This document shows positions 1-6,146 of a stretch of 7,768 bases of DNA, one piece after another. The position numbers were made by a program, and so were the translations under genes. Below the pieces are notes generated by a model. The model was given only the letters and a program-made list of their open reading frames with translations. It was not told the origin of the DNA and did no database searches. Every line of letters begins with the position of its first letter. The stretch's first letter is position 1. The stretch comes from Bdellovibrionales bacterium (GTDB taxonomy: Bacteria; Bdellovibrionota; Bdellovibrionia; Bdellovibrionales; UBA1609): contig JAGRAA010000261.1 in NCBI GenBank assembly GCA_020435185.1, positions 1-7,768 of the forward strand, written 5' to 3'.

Positions 1-467
1 TCATCGAAGATCAATACTTCAGGATTTCCTAATAGAGCTTGGGCCAAATTTACTCTTTGAATATATCCCTCCGATAACTCTCCGATACGATAATTGGCAA
101 CTTGACTCAATTGACAATCCTTTAATATTTTTTGAACCATTACCTGAAAGCCTTCAATGTCTTTAAGCTGAGATACATACTTTAAAAAATCGAAAACCCT
201 CATATCTTTCATAACCGCAGGTCGTTGAGTTTGAAAACCGACACGAGATTTGTAAAAAAGAGGATCCACGTACACATCGGCACCATTAAAAACTAAACAC
301 CCTTGCTCTGGGCACAGGTTTCCTGACAGAAAATTTAAAAAAGTGGATTTACCAGCCCCATTCGAGCCAATAACCCCGATAACCTCTCCTTTTTGAGCCC
401 TTAGAGAAATTTGATCTAAGACTTTGTAGGTTCCATAAAATTTTGTAACATTATCAACTATCAACAT
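1..467 (-). CDS. ABC transporter ATP-binding protein, GldA-like (5' part; C-terminus beyond window)
   Basis: This is the nucleotide-binding subunit of an ABC transporter, expected on the cytoplasmic face of a membrane permease. 155 residues are visible from the ATG at 467-465. An in-frame TAA lies nine bases upstream of that ATG, so it is the only sensible start. Walker A is GSNGAGKST (residues 34-42). A Q-loop region follows at about 76-83 (VGFQTQRP). The signature is LSEGYIQRV (131-139), in place of LSGGQ, and Walker B begins at VLIFD (151-155), where the window ends. The stretch MRVFDFLKYVSQLKDI (89-104) and the LSxGYxQRVxLAQALL signature resemble the GldA/NatA-like group of ABC-2 type ATPases, recalled rather than searched. 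The permease, D-loop and H-loop lie outside the window, so substrate and direction cannot be told. The Shine-Dalgarno is poor: AAGAG sits almost against the ATG. Confidence 0.93.
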   Translation of the reverse strand, partial: MLIVDNVTKFYGTYKVLDQISLRAQKGEVIGVIGSNGAGKSTFLNFLSGNLCPEQGCLVFNGADVYVDPLFYKSRVGFQTQRPAVMKDMRVFDFLKYVSQLKDIEGFQVMVQKILKDCQLSQVANYRIGELSEGYIQRVNLAQALLGNPEVLIFD

Positions 468-533
468 ACTCTTAATTTAAAAAGAATTTTTAGCTATAGC
501 AAGTCGCCAAACATGCTAAATTAACCAAAATAA
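468..533 (-). other. 66-bp intergenic gap, weak promoter/terminator-like elements
   Basis: This is the longest gene-free stretch in the window, between the NFACT-like gene and the ABC ATPase gene. On the minus strand, TTGCTA followed 17 bases later by TAAATT (4/6 matches to each bacterial -35/-10 box) could place a start site near the ABC ATG. Six-base complementary arms (489-494 and 515-520, 20-base loop) are followed by a T-rich run that vaguely recalls a terminator. Neither signal is strong; co-transcription of both genes is as likely. Confidence 0.2.
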
Positions 534-1808
534 CTATTCATATTTGTAAACAAAGCTTTTTTCATTTTTATAATTCACTCGACCTATGTGATCCCCTTTT
601 ATTGGGTTGACAAATCGGCATTCTGTATAAATCACATCAAATCTTTCCTTAGCCTTCAACTTAGCTTTCTGCTTAAAAGTCTTCTCGACCAATAGCTTAG
701 CCACTGAATCCAGCTCTTCTTGTTTTGGGACTTTATTTTTATCAATGAACAAAAAACCATGTGCCCCAGGAAAATCTTTTAAATGAAACCATATAGTCCA
801 AGGCTTAGATTTTCTTAACAAATCAAGATTATCCCTCGCATTACTCCCTATGTATATACTGTTTCCAATATTCGTTTGATTTTTTTGTACCTTATTACCT
901 ACCGAAATCTTGACGGCGGGATTTCTCTTGGGAACAGTAGCCAATTTCGAAGAGTCAGAGTTTTCTAATAGCACTTTTTGATGGCTCAATTCAGTTAATC
1001 TTTGTACAGAGGAACTCAATTTTACGTCATTTTTTTTTGCCTGATCAAAGCAATGCTCAATATTATTCACAAGATTCAAATCTGGCTTCCAGTAAATACT
1101 CTTTTCATCTTCACTCAAGGACTCGAAGCCAAAATCTTGTAGTTTCTTGGCTACTTCTCGCCATTTCCTATTTTTCTTTTTCTCTATATCTTGCTTTAAT
1201 TTCTCTATGGATTTCTCTAGCTTGTGAAGAGCCTGAGCCTGATTTTGCTGAGACTCATTGGTCTTGGTCTTGGTCTTATCCCCATGGCGAATCTGTCTCC
1301 ACTCTTTAATAAATTGCTCATAAGACCTAACTTCTCCCTGGTACGGTTCAGAAAGAGCAGTTCTCTGATAAACCTTATTCCAACTTATCTTTTTTTCAGG
1401 AATAGTTAAGATAATATTTCTTCCTTTAGGAAAAAGCATTGCACACATTTGGTAATTCTTATCGCCTGAAAAGTATAAATTCACTATTCTCTCGTGAGGT
1501 TCTTCAATAGAGATCTCTATTAATTCTCTTCCTAAAAAATGAGATTTAAAAAAAAGACCTATAGGTTTAACCTTGTTTTTTATTTTTTTTTGGGTCTTTC
1601 GTTCATAGGACTCATTTTTTGTTTCTAAGATCAGAGCTAAAGACCGAGGAGAAATATCCACTATTAGCCATTGAGATCTTCCATCGCGATACAACTCAAT
1701 CCAAAGTTGATCCTCTTGAGTAAATACTTTTTGAGCTCGAGATCCAATAATCTTAGGTCGCAGAATTTCAATAAAACTCAACAACTCTTGCGAGTTTAAA
1801 TTTTTCAT
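534..1808 (-). CDS. NFACT-family protein, short RqcH/FbpA-like (HhH segment apparently missing)
   Basis: This is a 424-residue member of the NFACT (Rqc2/NEMF/RqcH/FbpA) family. In Bacillus, RqcH binds obstructed 50S subunits carrying peptidyl-tRNA and adds C-terminal alanine tails for degradation. The N-terminal NFACT-N domain spans about 1-165 and includes a degenerate form of the conserved GRHSNIIL segment (KGRNIIL, 128-134). A Lys/Gln-rich linker with a KTKTKT repeat (178-183) leads into a charged helical, probably coiled-coil, region (about 190-285). The NFACT-R domain covers about 316-424, with IGSNARDNLDLL (320-331), IWFHLKDFPGAHGFLF (339-354) and YTECRFVNPIKGDHIGRVNY (394-413). RqcH is about 570 residues; here no recognisable HhH segment separates NFACT-N from the coiled coil, and the DR motif reads ER (106-107). 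The ATG at 1808-1806 has no Shine-Dalgarno. Family assignment is firm; alanine-tailing activity is uncertain. Confidence 0.9.
   Translation of the reverse strand: MKNLNSQELLSFIEILRPKIIGSRAQKVFTQEDQLWIELYRDGRSQWLIVDISPRSLALILETKNESYERKTQKKIKNKVKPIGLFFKSHFLGRELIEISIEEPHERIVNLYFSGDKNYQMCAMLFPKGRNIILTIPEKKISWNKVYQRTALSEPYQGEVRSYEQFIKEWRQIRHGDKTKTKTNESQQNQAQALHKLEKSIEKLKQDIEKKKNRKWREVAKKLQDFGFESLSEDEKSIYWKPDLNLVNNIEHCFDQAKKNDVKLSSSVQRLTELSHQKVLLENSDSSKLATVPKRNPAVKISVGNKVQKNQTNIGNSIYIGSNARDNLDLLRKSKPWTIWFHLKDFPGAHGFLFIDKNKVPKQEELDSVAKLLVEKTFKQKAKLKAKERFDVIYTECRFVNPIKGDHIGRVNYKNEKSFVYKYE
1260..1277 (-). repeat. Three tandem copies of a 6-bp unit (AAGACC on minus strand)
   Basis: Three exact copies of AAGACC lie head to tail in frame within the NFACT-like gene and encode Lys-Thr three times (residues 178-183). 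They fall in the linker between the NFACT-N domain and the coiled coil, where copy-number change would alter linker length without breaking the frame. Confidence 0.8.
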
Positions 1809-1809
1809 C

Positions 1810-1834
1810 GAGAATCATTTTATACTTAATTCTC
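1810..1834. repeat. Short inverted repeat between pilR and the NFACT-like gene
   Basis: The 6-bp arms GAGAAT (1810-1815) and ATTCTC (1829-1834) are separated by 13 bases that hold the candidate -10 box of the NFACT-like gene. One arm overlaps the pilR stop codon and the other lies within seven bases of the next ATG. It has no following T-run, so it is not a convincing terminator. An operator or chance symmetry is possible. Confidence 0.3.
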
Positions 1835-1846
1835 AGACATCATCAA
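1819..1846 (-). promoter_or_regulatory. Candidate sigma-70-type promoter for the NFACT-like gene
   Basis: On the minus strand TTGATG (1846-1841) is followed after 16 bases by TATAAA (1824-1819), which extends to TATAAAAT. Matches to the consensus boxes are 4/6 and 5/6. The -35 box lies inside the last codons of pilR. A start site about seven bases after the -10 box would fall at roughly 1812-1808, that is, at or within a few bases of the ATG, giving a nearly leaderless transcript. This fits the absence of any Shine-Dalgarno there. In AT-rich DNA such matches arise by chance, so this is a moderate call. Confidence 0.4.
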
Positions 1847-3239
1847 CTTCATCGTCTCCCATAACGCCGAGATTATACTTCTCTACACGATAACGCATTG
1901 AGCGAAAAGAGATGTTCAACAGTTTGGCAGCTCTTTTTTTAATGCCATTTGCTGTGTGAATAGCTTTTATGAGAAGCTCTTTTTCAATCTGCCCCATAAC
2001 TTTGTCTAAATCAATGCCATCTTCTGTAACTTCAATTTCATGACTAGAAGCCATCTTTCGACCAGAAGGAGTTTCTACAAAAGGAGGTAAACTCTCCGGC
2101 AAAATAGACGCTCCGCCCTCTAAGGCTACCGTTCTCTCTATGATATTTTCTAACTCCCTTACGTTTCCGGGGTAACTATACTTTTTTAAAATTTCCATAG
2201 CTTCGTCACTAATTTTTCCAATCTTCTTCCCTAGACGATCATTGTATTTTTGTAAAAAGTGATTAGCCAATACTGGGATATCGTCTTTTCTTTCTCTCAA
2301 ACTAGGAGTCTCGATTTTAATGACGTTTAATCTATAAAACAAATCCTCTCGAAAGGTTCCTTGAGTAATCATTTCTTCTAGATTTCTATTGGTTGCCGCC
2401 ATTATCCTTACGTCAATATGAATGTCGTCAGTACCCCCCACCCTTCGTATAACTTTTTCTTGAATGGCTCTTAATAACTTTACTTGAATATTTACCGGCA
2501 ACTCTCCCACCTCATCAAGAAACAGAATCCCTCCACTAGCAACCTCAAATAATCCTGTTTTGTCGACAACAGCTCCTGTAAAAGACCCTTTCTTGTGTCC
2601 AAACATCTCTGATTCCATTAAATTTTCAGGAATAGCTCCGCAGTTGACAGTAACAAAAGGTCTGTCCTTTAACGGACCATTATAGTGGATGGCCTTAGCC
2701 ACCATCTCTTTACCTGTTCCACTCTCACCAGTAATTAATATATTTGTTGGAGCCTGAGCAACTCGTTTGATGAGATCAAATATTCTGTGCATGGGGTCAG
2801 AATTTCCGATAAAGTTTTGAAATGAATATTCACGAACTAATTCTTTTTTTAAGTTTCTGTTCTCGACTTCTAGATTTCTGCTCTTTAAAGCATTCGCAAT
2901 ATTAAGTCTGACTTCATCAATTTTAAAAGGCTTTGTTATGTAATCATAGGCCCCCATCTTCATCGCGTCGACGGCTGTCTCCGTAGTACCAAAAGCCGTA
3001 ATCATCATGAACAGCACATCATTATTTTGATTTCTTACCTCTTGAAGCAATTCTATTCCTGTTTTATTAGGCATTTGTAGATCAGAAATAACCATATCAA
3101 AAGATTTTTTCTCAATAAGATCCAAAGCCTTTTGTCCATCCTCAGCACAAGTGACTTCGTAACCTTCTTTTCTCAGCATAATCTCCAAAAATTCTCGGAT
3201 AGATTCTTCGTCGTCGACCACTAAAATTCTTGGTTTCAT
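1833..3239 (-). CDS. pilR: PilR, sigma-54-dependent response regulator of type IV pili
   Basis: This is a 468-residue NtrC-family activator, the cytoplasmic partner of PilS, which in other bacteria switches on sigma-54 promoters such as that of pilA. The receiver domain (about 1-118) has acidic pocket D9/D10, phosphoacceptor D53 (ISDLQMP), T81 and K103. The AAA+ domain (about 142-372) has Walker A GESGTGKE (171-178), the sigma-54 contact loop GSFTGA (218-223), Walker B ILFLDE (238-243), and the FREDLFYRL segment (296-304) with the arginine-finger region. A Fis-type helix-turn-helix occupies about 421-457, followed by an acidic tail GDDEVDDV. Length is usual for the family. The contact loop has Ser in place of the usual Ala, while the key Thr is kept. 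It lies 18 bases after pilS and has a strong ribosome binding site. The name rests on the pilS partner and the pil cluster; sequence alone would give only NtrC family. Confidence 0.95.
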   Translation of the reverse strand: MKPRILVVDDEESIREFLEIMLRKEGYEVTCAEDGQKALDLIEKKSFDMVISDLQMPNKTGIELLQEVRNQNNDVLFMMITAFGTTETAVDAMKMGAYDYITKPFKIDEVRLNIANALKSRNLEVENRNLKKELVREYSFQNFIGNSDPMHRIFDLIKRVAQAPTNILITGESGTGKEMVAKAIHYNGPLKDRPFVTVNCGAIPENLMESEMFGHKKGSFTGAVVDKTGLFEVASGGILFLDEVGELPVNIQVKLLRAIQEKVIRRVGGTDDIHIDVRIMAATNRNLEEMITQGTFREDLFYRLNVIKIETPSLRERKDDIPVLANHFLQKYNDRLGKKIGKISDEAMEILKKYSYPGNVRELENIIERTVALEGGASILPESLPPFVETPSGRKMASSHEIEVTEDGIDLDKVMGQIEKELLIKAIHTANGIKKRAAKLLNISFRSMRYRVEKYNLGVMGDDEVDDV

Positions 3240-3244
3240 AATTG

Positions 3245-3253
3245 TCCTTCCTT
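3245..3253 (-). promoter_or_regulatory. Strong Shine-Dalgarno of pilR
   Basis: AAGGAAGGA on the minus strand lies five bases before the pilR ATG (3239-3237), in the short gap after the pilS stop. It is the best-spaced purine-rich site in the window and supports this ATG as the start. It also suggests that pilR is translated independently of pilS. Confidence 0.7.
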
Positions 3254-3257
3254 GTTA

Positions 3258-4910
3258 TTAAGCCTGTTTTTTAAGAGCCACTTCGTCTTTTAAATCATTC
3301 GACGCTTCAAACTCAATTGTAAATATTGTTCCCTTACCCTTTTCACTCTCCACATACACTTTTGCCCCATGAGATTCAAATATCTTATGAGTCATTGCAA
3401 GCCCTAGTCCAGTACCTTTTGGTTTGGTCGTGTGAAATGGTTCGAATATATGCTTCATGTTTTTCTCGTCGATACCAGATCCGTTGTCCCTGATCTCTAC
3501 AACTAGAAACTCTTTATTATCAAAAACGCTCACTTGAATAACTGGATCATCTGCCTTTTCCATGGCTTGGTAAGCATTAATCACGATATTCAAAAAAGCC
3601 TGCTTTAATTTATTCTTATCCCCGAGAACCAAACTTTGAGAACTCATATTTAAATCTTGTTTCACCTCTGACCTTAGCTGATGATTCACTTTTACCATAT
3701 CCATCACTTCTGTAAGCAGTAGGCTTATATTAACCGTTTGGTCAGGAGGGATATCTGGCTTTACATAATCTAAAAATTCAGAGATCAAGTTGTTCAATCG
3801 ATCGATTTCTTTTAAAACAATTTGCATAAGTTTTTTATCTTCTGGATCTGAAATCTCACGTGATGACTCCAACATTTGAATGCTTCCACTGATACTCGCC
3901 AAAGGGTTTCTTATTTCGTGAGCAATACCCGCGGCTAATTGTCCCACCGCTGCCATTTTCTCTTGTTGCCTCATCGCGAACTCCAACCTTTTAACTTCAG
4001 TCAAATCCTGAAAAATCAACAGAAATCCGTTGGATATACCTGGACCCTCAACAAGAGGAGAAACCATAACTTCTATAATCCTTTTATCTCTTTCAGAGTT
4101 AACATATTGAAGCTCATAGCGAATAGGTTTTGAATCTACGGATCTAATCGTGTTATTACTAATTTCTTCTTGAATGACAGGAAACACCTCCTCTATCGCT
4201 ACTTCTAATAAATTATCTCTATCGAGTATCTGATTAGACGCCTCATTACTAAAGGTGATTTTTCCGTTTAAATCTATTGTAATTAATCCTGTACGAATAT
4301 TTTTGATAATTAATCGATTCAAGTCCCTTAGGGCTAAAATCTCTTGGCCTTTTTCAAAAATCTCTTCTCCCATAAAGTCGATTTGCTCACTCAAAGAACC
4401 ACTAAGATATGCTACAGCAAAAAAAGCTATGTTATTTAAACCCACCACGAAATACATATTGGTAATTTTCATGTCAGGACCAATAATCAACAGAAAGCTA
4501 AACATTATGGACGAAAACAAAGCTAAGGTTACAGCACCTTTTCTTTTATAGACGAGGCCGCAAAGTATGATATTCACCAAATATAAAAATAAAAATACAG
4601 ATTGATTTAGACCGGTAAAGTAAATCAGGAAAGTGACCAAAACTTGGTCATAGGTAAACAAAATCGCATTTGCAAACCAGATTTTTTTTAATCTATTGAT
4701 ATAGGAGGTGTACAATCCATTAAGGGCAAAAGCTCCTGCTATTAATCCATAAATAGGAATCCATACGTCTGGATTTAAAAACTCAGAATTAAAACTTTGC
4801 AAAAGAACGGCGGTCACCAAAATTATAAAAACAGTGAAAAGCCGTACGGCCTGAATCATAACCAAGCGTCTAAGACGGTCCTTTTCAACATTTTCAATAA
4901 TGTCTGTCAA
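3258..4910 (-). CDS. pilS: PilS, membrane sensor histidine kinase of type IV pili
   Basis: This is a 550-residue sensor kinase that should autophosphorylate and pass the phosphate to PilR. Numbering from the preferred TTG start: about six hydrophobic segments lie within residues 16-170 (for example 16-38, 51-68, 78-98, 104-121, 126-144, 150-170). A PAS-type domain follows at about 195-305, then HisKA with IAHEIRNP (329-336; phosphoacceptor H331). The HATPase domain has its N box near N445, G1 DNGSGI (475-480), F box FEPFHTT (489-495) and G2 GTGLGL (499-504). In Pseudomonas, PilS senses pilin in the membrane through its transmembrane region; that role here is inference. A GTG at 4916-4914 is in frame, but it overlaps the GGAGG Shine-Dalgarno. 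The TTG at 4910-4908 has correct spacing, so I start there. It begins 12 bases after pilC, consistent with one operon. Confidence 0.93.
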   Translation of the reverse strand: MTDIIENVEKDRLRRLVMIQAVRLFTVFIILVTAVLLQSFNSEFLNPDVWIPIYGLIAGAFALNGLYTSYINRLKKIWFANAILFTYDQVLVTFLIYFTGLNQSVFLFLYLVNIILCGLVYKRKGAVTLALFSSIMFSFLLIIGPDMKITNMYFVVGLNNIAFFAVAYLSGSLSEQIDFMGEEIFEKGQEILALRDLNRLIIKNIRTGLITIDLNGKITFSNEASNQILDRDNLLEVAIEEVFPVIQEEISNNTIRSVDSKPIRYELQYVNSERDKRIIEVMVSPLVEGPGISNGFLLIFQDLTEVKRLEFAMRQQEKMAAVGQLAAGIAHEIRNPLASISGSIQMLESSREISDPEDKKLMQIVLKEIDRLNNLISEFLDYVKPDIPPDQTVNISLLLTEVMDMVKVNHQLRSEVKQDLNMSSQSLVLGDKNKLKQAFLNIVINAYQAMEKADDPVIQVSVFDNKEFLVVEIRDNGSGIDEKNMKHIFEPFHTTKPKGTGLGLAMTHKIFESHGAKVYVESEKGKGTIFTIEFEASNDLKDEVALKKQA

Positions 4911-4915
4911 AAACA

Positions 4916-4920
4916 CCTCC
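4916..4920 (-). promoter_or_regulatory. Shine-Dalgarno GGAGG that sets the pilS start at TTG
   Basis: GGAGG (extending to GGAGGTG) on the minus strand lies between the pilC stop (TAA, 4925-4923) and pilS. The next in-frame starts are GTG at 4916-4914, which overlaps the site and cannot use it, and TTG at 4910-4908, five bases beyond it. This favours translation from TTG. Confidence 0.65.
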
Positions 4921-4922
4921 GC

Positions 4923-6146
4923 TTACACACCAATGGTATCTCCCAAGTTGAATATAGGTAGATACATCGCTATCACCAAAAAGGCTATGATAGCGCCCAA
5001 TATAATCATGAGTACCGGTTCAATAATACTTGTTAAAGCTGCTGCGGCCGTTTCTACTTCATCATCAAAAAAATCTGCAATCTTATTTAGCATGGTGTCA
5101 AGGTTTCCGGACTGCTCCCCTATACTAATCATTTGAGAGACCATTCTAGGAATATGTTTTTCTTGCTCTAAGGGCTCAGATAAAGTCCGACCTTTATTAA
5201 TAGACTCTTTTGATTTTAATAGTGCTTGCTCGATAACATAATTTCCAGCGGTTGCAGAAGCAATATCTAAAGAATCATTAACTCTCACTCCAGAAGACAA
5301 GAGTGTCGCTAAGGTTCGAGAAAATCTCGCTATGGATGCCTTTTGAATAAGAGTTCCAAAAATAGGAGTACTAATAAACCATGGATCCATGGTTTTTTTT
5401 CCATCTGGAGTTTCGTAATAAAATTTTACACTAAAGAAAAAGGCTACGGGACTAGGTACAATAATATACCAATACTTGACAACAAAATCGCTCATATCTA
5501 ATACAAACTGAGTCAGAGCCGGAAGCTCCTTACCAGCAGAAGTAAACATTTCAACTGTTGATGGAATAACCCAAATAAGCATAGCCGTCACAACCAAAAA
5601 AGACACCGAGATAATCACTGCTGGATAAGTCAATGCTCCAATAATTTTACTTTTTAATTTACCGCTTTTTTCCATGTGGTTTGCTAGCTTATTAAGAACC
5701 TCATCCAGAACCCCACCCTCTTCTCCTGCTCGAATCAAATTGACATACATTTTATCAAAAGTTTGAGGAAAGATTTCCATTGATTCGGCAAGCCGCTTTC
5801 CCTTCCCTACGGATCGAGCAAGCGCATTTAAAGTGTTCAACATAGCTGGTGTTTTAGCACCTTGAGCCATACTTTCTATACTCTGAACAATCGGAACCCC
5901 AGCTCCTATTAAAACAGCAAACTGTCGAGTAAAAATAATTAGCTCTTTAGAATTCACTTTACCAAAGTTTTGTGTTTTCTCAGCACCTCCTCCACTAGAG
6001 GCTCCTCCTTTTTTGGGAACAATTGTCAACGGTATCAGCTGCTGTGCTCTAATTTTAACGCGAGCTTCTTGGACACTATCCGCTTTCACCGTACCTTGAA
6101 TATTTCTCCCTTGAAGATTTTTTGCTTTAAATGAAAATTCAGCCAT
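4923..6146 (-). CDS. pilC: PilC, type IV pilus inner-membrane platform protein (GspF family)
   Basis: This is a 407-residue polytopic membrane protein that couples the PilB and PilT ATPases to pilin insertion and removal. The N-terminal region (1-65) is a typical PilC/GspF leader domain (FSFKAKNLQGRNIQGTV) with a Gly/Ser-rich linker near 47-55. Two T2SSF repeats follow (about 70-193 and 272-395), each with the family motif: GEEGGVLD (141-148) and GEQSGNLD (343-350). Hydrophobic segments lie at about 172-195, 223-243 and 375-398. Length matches the family (about 400). The ATG immediately follows the pilT TAG with no gap, and there is no clear Shine-Dalgarno, which suggests translational coupling to pilT. 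A 20-bp perfect palindrome lies within the gene at 5376-5395. Confidence 0.97.
   Translation of the reverse strand: MAEFSFKAKNLQGRNIQGTVKADSVQEARVKIRAQQLIPLTIVPKKGGASSGGGAEKTQNFGKVNSKELIIFTRQFAVLIGAGVPIVQSIESMAQGAKTPAMLNTLNALARSVGKGKRLAESMEIFPQTFDKMYVNLIRAGEEGGVLDEVLNKLANHMEKSGKLKSKIIGALTYPAVIISVSFLVVTAMLIWVIPSTVEMFTSAGKELPALTQFVLDMSDFVVKYWYIIVPSPVAFFFSVKFYYETPDGKKTMDPWFISTPIFGTLIQKASIARFSRTLATLLSSGVRVNDSLDIASATAGNYVIEQALLKSKESINKGRTLSEPLEQEKHIPRMVSQMISIGEQSGNLDTMLNKIADFFDDEVETAAAALTSIIEPVLMIILGAIIAFLVIAMYLPIFNLGDTIGV
5376..5395. repeat. 20-bp perfect palindrome inside pilC
   Basis: AAACCATGGATCCATGGTTT reads the same on both strands and contains nested NcoI-BamHI-NcoI sites. On the plus strand the T-run continues (5393-5400), so it looks like a small hairpin followed by Ts. 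In the pilC reading frame it encodes part of KKTMDPWF (residues 251-258, between the second and third hydrophobic segments). It may be an antisense terminator-like hairpin, a protein-binding site or chance. Confidence 0.85.

Noticed and set aside
491..508. Sigma-54-like TGGCGACTTGC on the minus strand before the ABC gene
   Set aside because: The GG and GC dinucleotides are only six bases apart, whereas sigma-54 promoters need ten between them.
489..520. Terminator between the NFACT-like and ABC genes
   Set aside because: The stem has only six AT-rich pairs with a 20-base loop, and the following T-run is interrupted; too weak to call.
1037..1409. Plus-strand open frames of 90 and 61 codons
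   Set aside because: They lie antisense to the well-supported NFACT-like gene, have low-complexity Ser/Trp/Leu-rich translations and no ribosome binding site.
4905..4910. Perfect TTGACA -35 box at the pilS start
   Set aside because: No acceptable -10 box lies 15-19 bases downstream on the minus strand, and the bases are the TTG start codon and next codon of pilS.
3939..5136. Plus-strand open frames at 3939-4133, 4255-4551 and 4900-5136
   Set aside because: They are antisense shadows of pilS and the end of pilC, with no family resemblance or start signals.
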